DNA from: Alcanivorax sp. S6407
GTDB taxonomy: Bacteria; Pseudomonadota; Gammaproteobacteria; Pseudomonadales; Alcanivoracaceae
Reading direction: 5' to 3'
DNA length: 64,000 nt
NCBI RefSeq assembly: GCF_023016115.1
Contig: NZ_JALKBH010000002.1
Coordinates: 1,016,624-1,080,623 of the forward strand
The position numbers were made by a program, and so were the translations under genes. Below, in pieces: positions 44,216-52,578 of this stretch (position 1 is its first letter; the number at the start of each line of letters is the position of its first letter). Below the pieces are notes generated by a model. That model did no database searches. It was not told where the DNA came from and saw nothing but the letters and a program-made list of their open reading frames with translations.

Positions 44216-44896
44216 ATGTCCTTAGGAAGCTCCATTGCCGGCCTGTTTGGCCGCTCCCCGATCAAACCCCTCCAGCAACACTACGATACCGTGCACGAGT
44301 GCGCCTGCAGTCTTGGCCAGTTTTTTGACGCCGTTATCGAAGGCGACTGGGACAAGGCCCGCACCCTGCGCAAGCAGGTGGCTGAGCTGGAAAATCAGGC
44401 CGACGAACTGAAGAAAGAGTTCCGCCTGAATCTGCCAAAGAGTCTGTTCCTGCCCATGCCGCGCACCGATCTGCTTGAACTGATCAGCGTGCAGGACAAG
44501 GTAGCCAACAAGGCCAAGGACATCTCCGGCCTGATGCTGGGTCGCGAAATGTCCATCCCGGCCCCCATCGCCGAAGCCATGCGCAGCTATGTGCAGGGCG
44601 CCATCGACACCTCCGCCCAGGCCCAGAAGGCGATCAACGAGCTGGATGAGCTGATCGAGACTGGCTTCAGCGGTCGCGAAATTCGCCTGGTGGAAGAGTT
44701 GATCGAAGAACTCGACCGGCTGGAGCGCGCCAATGACGAACAGCAGATCGCCATCCGCTCCACCCTGTTCAAACTGGAAAAAGACCTGTCCCCGGTGGAC
44801 GTCATCTTCCTCTACAAGATCATCGAATGGGTAGGTGATCTCGCCGATCGCGCCCAGAAAGTGGGCGGCCGCCTGCAGATGTTGGTCGCACGCTAG
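44216..44896 (+). CDS. DUF47/PhoU-like protein (TIGR00153 family)
   Basis: A 226-residue, almost entirely helical protein of the PhoU-related DUF47 family (LRKQVAELENQADELKKEFR near residues 45-64; FLYKIIEWVGDLADRAQKVG near 198-217). Members pair with Pit phosphate transporters and probably modulate them; here pit follows by 10 bp. Confidence 0.92.
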   Translation: MSLGSSIAGLFGRSPIKPLQQHYDTVHECACSLGQFFDAVIEGDWDKARTLRKQVAELENQADELKKEFRLNLPKSLFLPMPRTDLLELISVQDKVANKAKDISGLMLGREMSIPAPIAEAMRSYVQGAIDTSAQAQKAINELDELIETGFSGREIRLVEELIEELDRLERANDEQQIAIRSTLFKLEKDLSPVDVIFLYKIIEWVGDLADRAQKVGGRLQMLVAR

Positions 44897-44906
44897 GAGA
44901 TTTCTT

Positions 44907-46175
44907 ATGGAGTGGATGCTCGACAACGCCTACCTGATGCTGCTGCTCGCCGGCGGCTTCGGTTTCCTGATGGCCTGGGGCGTAGGCGCCAATGACGTGG
45001 CCAACGCCATGGGCACCTCGGTGGGCGCCAAGGCGCTGACCGTGAAACAGGCAGTGATCATCGCCATCATCTTTGAATTCTGCGGGGCCTATCTGGCCGG
45101 GGGCGAAGTGACCGCCACCATCCGCAAGGGCATCATCGATGCCGAAACCTTCGCTCATGCCCCGCAATACCTGGTCTACGGCATGATGTCCGCCCTGCTG
45201 GCCGCCGGCATCTGGCTGATGATCGCCTCCTGGTTCGGCTGGCCGGTGTCCACCACCCACTCCATCGTTGGCGCCATCGTCGGCTTTGCCGCAGTGGGGC
45301 TGGGAATGGAAGCGGTGCACTGGGACAAGGTCGGCTCCATCGTCGCCAGCTGGGTCACCTCGCCGTTACTGGCCGGGTTTATCTCCTTTGCTCTGATACG
45401 CAGTGTGCAGAAGCTGGTACTTAACCACGATGACCCCTTCGAGCGCGCCAAAAAAGTGGTTCCCTACTACATGTTCCTGGTGGGCTTCGTGATCTCCATG
45501 GTCACCATGGTCAAGGGTCTCAAGCACGTGGGCCTGCACCTGACCTTCCTGCAGAGCTTCCTGTGGGCCCTGGGTGGCGGTGCCATCGTGATGATCGTGG
45601 GCAGCATGTTCCTCAAGCGCATCAAGCCGGATCCGGAAGCCGACAAGGACTTCCGCTTCAGCTCCGTGGAGCGCGTGTTCGCGGTACTGATGATCTTCAC
45701 CGCCTGTGCCATGGCCTTTGCCCACGGCTCCAACGACGTGGCCAACGCCGTCGGCCCGCTGGCCGCCATCAACAGCGTGATCGCCTCCGGCGGCCAGGTC
45801 GGTGCCAAGGCCGCCATGCCCAGCTGGATCCTGCTGGTGGGCGCCATGGGCATCGTCTTCGGTCTCGCCATCTTCGGTGCCCGGGTAATGGCTACCGTGG
45901 GCAAGAAGATCACTGAGCTGACCCCGTCCCGTGGCTTCGCCGCCGAACTGGGCGCCGCCACCACCGTGGTACTGGCCTCCGGCACCGGCCTGCCGATCTC
46001 TACCACCCACACCCTGGTGGGCGCTATCCTCGGCGTGGGTATGGCTCGCGGCATCGGCTCCCTGAACCTGCGCGTGATCGGCACCATCTTCACCTCCTGG
46101 GTAGTCACCCTGCCCGCCGGTGCACTGCTGTCCATCCTGTTCTTCTACTTCTTCAAAGGCCTGTTTGGGGCTTAA
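44907..46175 (+). CDS. Low-affinity inorganic phosphate transporter, Pit family
   Basis: A 422-residue transporter with internal duplication: GVGANDVANAMGTSVGAKAL near residues 25-44 and AHGSNDVANAVGPLAAINS near 272-290 are the paired PHO4 signatures, and GxPxSTTHxxVGAI occurs in both halves. It imports metal-phosphate in symport with protons. The start is ATG 44907 with AGGAG upstream. A GGAGACGC-led heptamer array and a terminator follow the TAA. Confidence 0.93.
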   Translation: MEWMLDNAYLMLLLAGGFGFLMAWGVGANDVANAMGTSVGAKALTVKQAVIIAIIFEFCGAYLAGGEVTATIRKGIIDAETFAHAPQYLVYGMMSALLAAGIWLMIASWFGWPVSTTHSIVGAIVGFAAVGLGMEAVHWDKVGSIVASWVTSPLLAGFISFALIRSVQKLVLNHDDPFERAKKVVPYYMFLVGFVISMVTMVKGLKHVGLHLTFLQSFLWALGGGAIVMIVGSMFLKRIKPDPEADKDFRFSSVERVFAVLMIFTACAMAFAHGSNDVANAVGPLAAINSVIASGGQVGAKAAMPSWILLVGAMGIVFGLAIFGARVMATVGKKITELTPSRGFAAELGAATTVVLASGTGLPISTTHTLVGAILGVGMARGIGSLNLRVIGTIFTSWVVTLPAGALLSILFFYFFKGLFGA

Positions 46176-46181
46176 GGAGAC

Positions 46182-46216
46182 GCTGCACGCTTCACGCAGC
46201 AAGCAACACGCTAACG
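46182..46216. repeat. 7-bp-period array directly after the phosphate transporter
   Basis: Units gctgcac, gcttcac, gcagcaa, gcaacac, entered through GGAGACGC right after the stop, near-identical to the array after asmA. It runs straight into the terminator at 46215. Confidence 0.8.
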
Positions 46217-46238
46217 CCGCCCTCCGGGCGGCGTTTTT
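46215..46238 (+). terminator. Terminator of the DUF47-pit operon
   Basis: Eight-base arms cgccgccc/gggcggcg around tcc, followed by five T. Confidence 0.9.
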
Positions 46239-46264
46239 GTTTGGCGCAACGTCTGTCATCTCCA

Positions 46265-46454
46265 CTGTGGGAGCTCTCTGTGCCCTTCAGGGTATGCCTG
46301 CAAGCGATAAAAAGCCAGTTACGAGGTACGAGTTTCGAGTTGCGAAAACCTGAAAGACAAAGGAATGTTTTGCCTTTCGAAACTCGTTACTCGCAACTCG
46401 AAACTTGACTCCTCCCTTCTTATGTCCAATCGCCTGCAGGCAGTCTCCCACAGC
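46265..46454. repeat. Nested REP-like inverted repeat enclosing 7-bp-period arrays, upstream of argA
   Basis: Outer arms begin ctgtgggagc (46265) and end gtctcccacag (near 46452), with cctgcaagcgat against atcgcctgcagg. Inside are opposed arrays 46317-46351 (agttacg, aggtacg, agtttcg, agttgcg) and 46374-46408 (ctttcga, aactcgt, tactcgc, aactcga). It is about 100 bp upstream of the argA start and fills the pit-argA gap. Confidence 0.8.
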
Positions 46455-46553
46455 GTCTCTGTAGCGACCGCTAGCGCCCGCACGCCCCCACTGGCTATAC
46501 TGGCCAATCAACGACTTACCGCCCCCAAACAGGGGAACAGCAGGGAAAACACC

Positions 46554-47873
46554 GTGTCCAGCACCACACCCGACAATCAGGTCCATTGGTTCCGCCACTC
46601 TTCGCCGTATATCAACGCGCATCGAGGCCGAACCTTTGTGGTCATGCTGGCAGGAGAACTGCTGGACGGCCCGGGCTTGGCCACGCTGATTCATGATCTG
46701 GCTCTGCTCAACAGTCTCGGCATCAAGCTGGTACTGGTGCATGGGGCGCGGCCGCAGATCAGTGCACGGCTGGCGGAGGCGGGTATCGAATCCGTCTTCG
46801 AACAGCACATGCGCATCACCGACGCCCCCGCACTGGATGGCGTCATGGCCGCCGTGGGCGCCCTGCGCCTGAAACTGGAAGGGCTGTTCTCCATGGGGCT
46901 GGCCAACTCCCCCATGCACAACGCCAGCATCCGACTGGTCAGTGGCAACTTCGTGGTGGCCAAACCGGTGGGGGTTCGTAACGGCTTTGATTACCAGCAC
47001 ACCGGTGAAGTGCGGCGCATCGACGTGGACGCCATTCGCCAGCAGCACAATGCTGGCAACGTGGTACTGCTCTCCCCGGTAGGCTGCTCGCCCACCGGCG
47101 AACTGTTCAACGTCAACGCCGAGGAAGTGGCCTCCACTGCGGCCATTGCCCTGGGTGCCGACAAACTGATCCTGATGGGTAACGACCTGCGTCTCACCGA
47201 TGGCAGCGACAACCAGCTGCGCGAGTTGTCCCCCCAGGAAGCCGGCAAGCTGCTGGCAGAAGACCTGTTCCAGGACAGCAACATCGACCGCCAGCTCACC
47301 GCTGCCTGCCACGCCGCCAGCAATGGCGTGGGCCGCGCCCACCTGCTTGATGCGAATCTGGATGGTGCCCTGATCAAGGAGCTGTTCACCCGCGACGGTT
47401 GCGGCACCCTGGTCACCCGGGAAACCTATGAAACCGTGCGTGGTGCGCGCATCGAAGACGTGGGCGGCATTCTGGAACTGATCGAACCCCTGGAAGCCGA
47501 CGGCACCCTGGTGCGCCGTTCACGGGAACTGCTGGAAACCGAAATCCAGCGCTTCGCCATCACCGAACGGGACGGCATGGTCATCGCCTGCGCCGCCCTC
47601 TACCCCTTCCCGGACGACAAGACCGGCGAACTGGCCTGCGTGGCGGTTCACCCCAGCTACCGCAAAGGGGAACGCGGCGCACAACTTCTTGGCTACGTGG
47701 AACGGCGGGCAAGAGAACAAGGCCTGAACAGCCTGTTCGTGCTGACTACGCTGACCGCGCACTGGTTCCAGCAACAGGGCTTTGAAGCGGCCGGCGTGGA
47801 TGCGCTGCCGGGGGCCCGGCAGTCGCTGTATAACTGGCAGCGAAATTCGAAGGTGTTTGTGAAGGGGCTGTAG
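46554..47873 (+). CDS. argA: N-acetylglutamate synthase
   Basis: A 439-residue enzyme of the classical ArgA type: amino-acid-kinase domain (about residues 25-280; KLVLVHGARPQIS near 59-71) that binds arginine as feedback inhibitor, plus GNAT domain (about 295-435; VHPSYRKGERGAQLL near 365-379). The start is GTG 46554 with AGGGA upstream; the frame is open back to 46365 through the repeat region, but that N-terminus would be repeat-encoded and lacks family similarity. Confidence 0.93.
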   Translation: MSSTTPDNQVHWFRHSSPYINAHRGRTFVVMLAGELLDGPGLATLIHDLALLNSLGIKLVLVHGARPQISARLAEAGIESVFEQHMRITDAPALDGVMAAVGALRLKLEGLFSMGLANSPMHNASIRLVSGNFVVAKPVGVRNGFDYQHTGEVRRIDVDAIRQQHNAGNVVLLSPVGCSPTGELFNVNAEEVASTAAIALGADKLILMGNDLRLTDGSDNQLRELSPQEAGKLLAEDLFQDSNIDRQLTAACHAASNGVGRAHLLDANLDGALIKELFTRDGCGTLVTRETYETVRGARIEDVGGILELIEPLEADGTLVRRSRELLETEIQRFAITERDGMVIACAALYPFPDDKTGELACVAVHPSYRKGERGAQLLGYVERRAREQGLNSLFVLTTLTAHWFQQQGFEAAGVDALPGARQSLYNWQRNSKVFVKGL

Positions 47874-47916
47874 ACTTGCCGTCCAGGCCAGCAAAACCTT
47901 AAAGCCTGTCCGCCGG

Positions 47917-48753
47917 CTATTGTTTATGCCAGCAATGGTAAACCTTATAGTAGCGATACCAATCTTTGCCAAAACAGGGTATCACCTCGAACTCAAAACC
48001 GGTTTCGCGAAGCATATTCTCCCAAACGTCTTCAGGAACCACACAATTCTCGCCTGAAAAATAATAACGATTTATAGAATCCAACTCTTGGCTCGTAATT
48101 TCACCTTCATGTAAAAGTTGCTCTACCCTGCCAAACACCTTCCGGTTATCAAGAATGCAGCTTTCGCGGGAGTAACAGTCTGAATAGAAACCGAGCATTC
48201 TTGTAAAAAATCCAAATTCATCACTGCCAATATCACCATTCCGGAAGGCCATGATTTTTGCATCAAGACCTTCCTTTTCTGGATCAAAATGACGCGGTAT
48301 CACGACTTTTCTGGTCACAAAGACACCGCCCTCTGACAACAACCCGTGAATCACGCTCAACAAGGAATAATGCAGTTCTCGACCGAGAATATTGCCAAAG
48401 ACCCCATCACCAACTATCGCTGAAAATGGCTCCTCAAACCTATCCCGCAAATGAAACCAATTATCGAGAACCAAACTCTCTTTTTCTCTGTACTTTTCGG
48501 GCAGCCAGTCGCGATAGATATCAACGGAATCCGGGTTGTTATCAACAGCAAAGGTGTTATTGAAAATATCCGCAACAAGCACCCTCAACTCCGGAGTCAT
48601 CCCCAGGACCAGCGCCGACTCTCTTGACGAACATGACAGCAACCCACGCCGATAAGCCTCCACCTCTTCCTGATTTGGACTCCCGGCTGAAAATCGTGTT
48701 CTTCGATCAGATTCATTAATGCGTGCAAGCAATGCTTTTCTGTCCCAGCTCAT
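47917..48753 (-). CDS. Class I SAM-dependent methyltransferase-like protein (island)
   Basis: A 278-residue protein with a degenerate Rossmann SAM site: ALVLGMTPELRVLVAD near residues 47-62, FAVDNNPDSVDIY near 68-80 and SAIVGDGVFGNI near 110-121. Small-molecule methyltransferases have this pattern; the substrate is unknown. It is AT-richer than its neighbours and starts 2 bp after the PP-loop gene, so the two form one unit. The C-terminal part (VIPCFGKDWYRYYKVYHCW) is not familiar to me. Confidence 0.6.
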   Translation of the reverse strand: MSWDRKALLARINESDRRTRFSAGSPNQEEVEAYRRGLLSCSSRESALVLGMTPELRVLVADIFNNTFAVDNNPDSVDIYRDWLPEKYREKESLVLDNWFHLRDRFEEPFSAIVGDGVFGNILGRELHYSLLSVIHGLLSEGGVFVTRKVVIPRHFDPEKEGLDAKIMAFRNGDIGSDEFGFFTRMLGFYSDCYSRESCILDNRKVFGRVEQLLHEGEITSQELDSINRYYFSGENCVVPEDVWENMLRETGFEFEVIPCFGKDWYRYYKVYHCWHKQ

Positions 48754-48755
48754 CG

Positions 48756-49919
48756 TCAGGAAGCTCTCTGCAATCGTCGAAACAAGAATAGGCGCAGTCG
48801 AGAAATGAACTGCCTCCAACCAGCATTCACCACCTGACCTGACTCCAGACTTCGATCAATCAGTTCCTGCAAAGCTCGCTTCAGCCCAACGGAATCAGTT
48901 TCTTCCATATATCGCTGATAGATCGGCACCAGCTGTAGAGACACCCCCGAAAGCGAATCCGCTACTTCAGACAAAGCAACAGACTGAAAAGTGGTAAACT
49001 TGTCCAGGCAACCGCTTTGATTGAAGGCAAGCATGGTTCGAAAGCACTTTTCACACCGACAGCAATTGACACCCTCTCCCTTCCTCTCCCAGCAAACTCG
49101 CAAGTTCTGCTGAACCAGCTCATCGTCCTTGATCCGCACCAACTTATCAGTCCTCCACAGCTCCGCACCGTAGTGCGACACGGAAGTATTTTCCCTGCCC
49201 CACAAATGATCTGTATCCCAATGAGTCCCCCAGGGCTGATGGTAAACATAGGGAAAAGAAGCGGATATCACCAAATGATCAATCCCTGGAATCATGAACG
49301 CAGCAGCCACAAGGGGACCGCCATGTCCTCGCGACCAATTTCTGGAAAACCGGGAATGCTGTCGCAAGTTAGTCCTCATCCTTACAGGCTTCGCGCCTAC
49401 ACTTCTGGCAACAACCTCAAGGCACTCCGACATAGCCGCAAACCTGCTCTCATCCTCAAGGGGAACATCATATCCATGGATATTTACAAGGTATTTAAAA
49501 GGAACATCACCAAAGTTCCTCAGCGTATAAAATGAATCCGCTCCTCCAGTGAAAAGCAATCCTGCGCCACTCTCCGTCTCATGGTTACCATCCTCGTCAC
49601 CACTTGGTTCGGTAGCGAGAACCGCCTCAGAACGTGAAACAACCGATATCGGGCGGTACCCCCACCACTTCGAATAGATGGCCATCAGATTTTTGATATT
49701 TTTCAGGAATACCGGATCCAGAGGCGCATCGATAACAATCTTTCTGCCTTTTTCCATGGCAGAAAAAAGAAAAGCCGAGACAAACCCTTCCGGCGAGGCC
49801 ATTAAATTTGTCCCAACACTCTCGAACCAAACTGTCTCCCCATCAACCTCGGCGCTAACCCGGCCAACCCCGCCTGAGTTATCACACTGAATATTTGAAA
49901 TTGCCAGATGTCTCTTCAT
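48756..49919 (-). CDS. PP-loop ATPase-like protein with CxxC zinc motif (island)
   Basis: A 387-residue protein. The central domain has LLFTGGADSFYTL near residues 124-136, a variant of the PP-loop SGGxDS that binds ATP in QueC, TtcA and amidotransferase-type enzymes. NCCRCEKCFRTMLAF near 292-306 looks like a zinc site as in QueC. The N-terminal about 110 residues form an unknown domain. The likely role is adenylation of an acid, thiol or amide substrate later methylated by the partner. One sampled 60-base line of the island (48361-48420) has 28 G/C, against 42 in a line of ilvD (50821-50880). I chose ATG 49919 over GTG 49928. Confidence 0.6.
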   Translation of the reverse strand: MKRHLAISNIQCDNSGGVGRVSAEVDGETVWFESVGTNLMASPEGFVSAFLFSAMEKGRKIVIDAPLDPVFLKNIKNLMAIYSKWWGYRPISVVSRSEAVLATEPSGDEDGNHETESGAGLLFTGGADSFYTLRNFGDVPFKYLVNIHGYDVPLEDESRFAAMSECLEVVARSVGAKPVRMRTNLRQHSRFSRNWSRGHGGPLVAAAFMIPGIDHLVISASFPYVYHQPWGTHWDTDHLWGRENTSVSHYGAELWRTDKLVRIKDDELVQQNLRVCWERKGEGVNCCRCEKCFRTMLAFNQSGCLDKFTTFQSVALSEVADSLSGVSLQLVPIYQRYMEETDSVGLKRALQELIDRSLESGQVVNAGWRQFISRLRLFLFRRLQRAS

Positions 49920-50186
49920 CCTCACCACCGAAGTCGAATGGAACCATGCAGGCTACGCTCCTCCTTCCCCAAAAGAGCGGCTGCATCCGATGCAGGAATA
50001 TACCCTCAGCAAGAGACATATGCATAAAACAGACCTGCCTGCCCCCCCTACAGCCTACGCAATCCGCATGCTCCAGACTTCGGTCTCCCCCCCAATGATC
50101 CCAGTCGCATCGTGCCTACAAGCCCCTCCTCGTGTGGGTTACAATGGCTCCCCTTATGCACAGTTATCGACCATTACGAGGTTCCC
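49920..50186. other. Gene-free divergent region between the island and ilvD
   Basis: About 267 bp holding promoters for the island (minus) and ilvD (plus). It has a short inverted pair, ctgcatccgatgcag (49982-49996), and a weak ilvD -10, TACAAT, near 50140-50145. No repeat ends, integrase or attachment-like direct repeats that would explain the island's arrival are visible. Confidence 0.45.
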
Positions 50187-52034
50187 ATGCCGCAATATCG
50201 CTCCCGTACCACCACCCATGGCCGCAATATGGCCGGTGCCCGCGCCCTGTGGCGTGCCACGGGCATGAAGGACGGTGATTTCGGCAAGCCGATTATTGCC
50301 ATCGCCAATTCCTTCACCCAGTTCGTGCCCGGTCACGTACACCTCAAGGACCTGGGCCAGCTGGTAGCTGAAGAAGTGGAGAAGGCTGGCGGGATCGCCA
50401 AGGAGTTCAACACCATTGCCGTGGACGATGGCATCGCCATGGGCCACGACGGCATGCTCTACTCCCTGCCCAGCCGCGACATCATCGCCGACTCCGTGGA
50501 ATACATGGTGAACGCCCACTGTGCCGATGCCATTGTCTGCATTTCCAACTGCGACAAGATCACCCCCGGCATGCTGATGGCCGCCATGCGCCTGAATATC
50601 CCGGTAATCTTCGTGTCCGGCGGCCCTATGGAAGCCGGCAAGACCAAGCTGGGTGAACACAAGCTGGATCTGGTGGACGCCATGGTGATGGCCGCCGATG
50701 ACAGCGTGGACGATGAAACCGTCAATGAGGTAGAGCGCTCCGCGTGCCCCACCTGCGGTTCCTGCTCCGGCATGTTCACCGCCAACTCCATGAACTGCCT
50801 GACCGAGGCGCTGGGCCTGTCCCTGCCCGGTAACGGCTCCCTGCTGGCCACCCATGCGGATCGCCGCGAGCTTTTCCTGGAAGCCGGCCGTCGCATCGTC
50901 GATATCGCCAAGCTCTACTACGAGCAGGACGTGGAAGCCTTGCTGCCGCGCAACATTGCCTCGTTCAAGGCGTTTGAAAATGCCATGAGCCTGGATATCG
51001 CCATGGGCGGCTCCACCAACACCGTGCTGCACCTGCTGGCCGCGGCCCAGGAAGGCGAGGTGGGCTTCACCATGGAAGACATCGATCGCCTGAGCCGCAA
51101 GGTACCGTGTCTCTCCAAGGTAGCCCCGGCCACCCAGAAATATCATATGGAAGACGTGCACCGCGCTGGTGGCGTGATGGGCATTCTCGGCGAGCTGGAT
51201 CGTGCCGGTCTGCTGCACCGCGACTGCCCCACCGTGCACTCCGCCACCATGGAAGAGGCGCTGGAGAAGTACGACATCGTGCGCACCAGCGATGAGGCGG
51301 TGAAGAAGATGTACACAGCGGGGCCCGCCGGTATCCCCACCCAGACCGCCTTCAGCCAGGACACCCGCTGGGAGAGTCTGGATGACGACCGAGAGAACGG
51401 CTGTATCCGCAACTACGAACACGCCTACAGCAAGGACGGCGGCCTGGCTGTCCTCTACGGCAACATCGCCGAGCGCGGCTGTATCGTGAAAACCGCCGGT
51501 GTGGATGAATCCATTCTGACGTTCACCGGTCGTGCCCGCGTATTTGAATCCCAGGATTCCGCCGTGCGCGCCATTCTCGGCGACCAGATCGTGGCTGGCG
51601 ACGTGGTTGTGATCCGCTACGAAGGTCCGAAAGGCGGCCCCGGCATGCAGGAAATGCTCTACCCCACCAGCTATCTGAAATCCAAGGGGCTGGGCAAGAG
51701 CTGCGCCCTGCTCACCGATGGCCGCTTCTCCGGTGGCACCTCCGGCCTGTCCATCGGCCACGCCTCTCCGGAAGCGGCTGAAGGCGGCGCCATTGCCCTG
51801 GTGGAAGAAGGTGACACCATCGCCATCGATATCCCCAACCGCACCATCAAGCTGGATATCAGCGATGAAGAGCTGGCCCACCGCCGCACCCACATGGAGA
51901 ACCGTGGCAAGCTGGCGTTCAAGCCCAAGGAAATCCGCCCGCGCCGCGTCTCTGCTGCGCTGAAAGCCTTCGCGGCCCTGACCACCAGCGCCGACCGCGG
52001 CGCGGTACGAGATCTGAGCCAGATCGGGGAGTAA
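50187..52034 (+). CDS. ilvD: Dihydroxy-acid dehydratase
   Basis: A 615-residue Fe-S enzyme converting dihydroxy acids to keto acids in Val/Ile/Leu synthesis. The cluster cysteines are in [12 protein letters not shown] near residues 119-130 and [17 protein letters not shown] near 192-208; [13 protein letters not shown] near 509-521 is the second signature. The start is ATG 50187 behind GAGG; the frame is open upstream from 50112 but without family similarity. A very strong symmetrical terminator follows immediately. Confidence 0.97.
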   Translation: MPQYRSRTTTHGRNMAGARALWRATGMKDGDFGKPIIAIANSFTQFVPGHVHLKDLGQLVAEEVEKAGGIAKEFNTIAVDDGIAMGHDGMLYSLPSRDIIADSVEYMVNAHCADAIVCISNCDKITPGMLMAAMRLNIPVIFVSGGPMEAGKTKLGEHKLDLVDAMVMAADDSVDDETVNEVERSACPTCGSCSGMFTANSMNCLTEALGLSLPGNGSLLATHADRRELFLEAGRRIVDIAKLYYEQDVEALLPRNIASFKAFENAMSLDIAMGGSTNTVLHLLAAAQEGEVGFTMEDIDRLSRKVPCLSKVAPATQKYHMEDVHRAGGVMGILGELDRAGLLHRDCPTVHSATMEEALEKYDIVRTSDEAVKKMYTAGPAGIPTQTAFSQDTRWESLDDDRENGCIRNYEHAYSKDGGLAVLYGNIAERGCIVKTAGVDESILTFTGRARVFESQDSAVRAILGDQIVAGDVVVIRYEGPKGGPGMQEMLYPTSYLKSKGLGKSCALLTDGRFSGGTSGLSIGHASPEAAEGGAIALVEEGDTIAIDIPNRTIKLDISDEELAHRRTHMENRGKLAFKPKEIRPRRVSAALKAFAALTTSADRGAVRDLSQIGE

Positions 52035-52096
52035 TTCCCGGAGCACAAAAAAGGCGGGCCCATTTATATGGGCCCGCCTTTTTTGTGCTCCGGGAA
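52035..52096. terminator. Long symmetrical terminator after ilvD
   Basis: Perfectly complementary 28-base arms (52035-52062 and 52069-52096) with loop tttata, beginning on the base after the stop. Core ggcgggccca with A6/T6 and a further cccggagcac pairing outside the tract. Same extended design as after typA. Confidence 0.92.
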
Positions 52097-52101
52097 AGCC
52101 A

Positions 52102-52194
52102 GACGCTGGACGCCCGATGCCCGACGCAGAAAAATCAAAGTCAGAGGCAGAGCCTGTTTTCGCTTTTCCCGTCAGGCGTCAGGCGTCCAGCATC
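52102..52194. repeat. Inverted pair of 7-bp-period arrays after ilvD
   Basis: Left 52102-52129 (gacgctg, gacgccc, gatgccc, gacgcag) and right 52170-52194 (gtcaggc twice, gtccagc) in inverted sense, the same family as at 13429-13574. The MITE-like copy begins 3 bp later. Confidence 0.8.
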
Positions 52195-52196
52195 TA

Positions 52197-52478
52197 GGGA
52201 GCCTCTGAATAACTCCTTGCATGCTCAGTCTTTCAGGCTGATTCACCCCCTCGGCCAAGGTAAAGAGGGGCGCACTTTTGAAGGCATGCTGGTTGCCTGT
52301 CGAGAAAGTGCAACAACGAGTGTGGATCAGCCTGGAAGACCCGGAGGGCGCGGCCTGAAGCGCACATCAGCGGCGCCTTGCCTCTTGAAAAGGAAACCAC
52401 CCTTCCCTTCGAGACAAGACACAACTGCTGCACGCTTCAGGCCACGCTGAGTACGCAAGGAGTTATTCAGAGGCTCCC
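52197..52478. mobile_element. MITE-like element, long copy
   Basis: A 282-bp element with 24-bp perfect terminal inverted repeats starting gggagcctctgaataa; imperfect pairing extends inward (tgctcag...ggc against gcc...ctgagta). The interior shares long blocks with the copy at 59914-60178, for example cagcctggaagacccggag and gcaacaacgagtg. No credible protein is encoded. It fills the space between ilvD and the DsbA-fold gene. Confidence 0.88.
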
Positions 52479-52578
52479 TGGCGTTTTTACCCCTTTTCAC
52501 GGATAAGCATGGATCGCTTAGGCTATAGTCTTCACTCTGGCCAGCAACGTGCCCCATGCCAAAGGAGCTTCCGACCGC

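Noticed and set aside
46365..46553. N-terminal extension of argA
   Set aside because: Would be encoded by a REP/heptamer repeat; GTG 46554 has a ribosome site and family length.
47917..49919. Island as prophage or integron remnant
   Set aside because: No integrase, attachment-like direct repeat or tRNA is adjacent; only composition suggests transfer.
50154..52046. 630-codon open frame antisense to ilvD
   Set aside because: Shadow of the strongly conserved ilvD frame, low-complexity His/Gly/Val composition.
52085..52450. Possible protein of 121 residues inside the MITE-like element
   Set aside because: Spans terminator, arrays and element; not kept in the second long copy.
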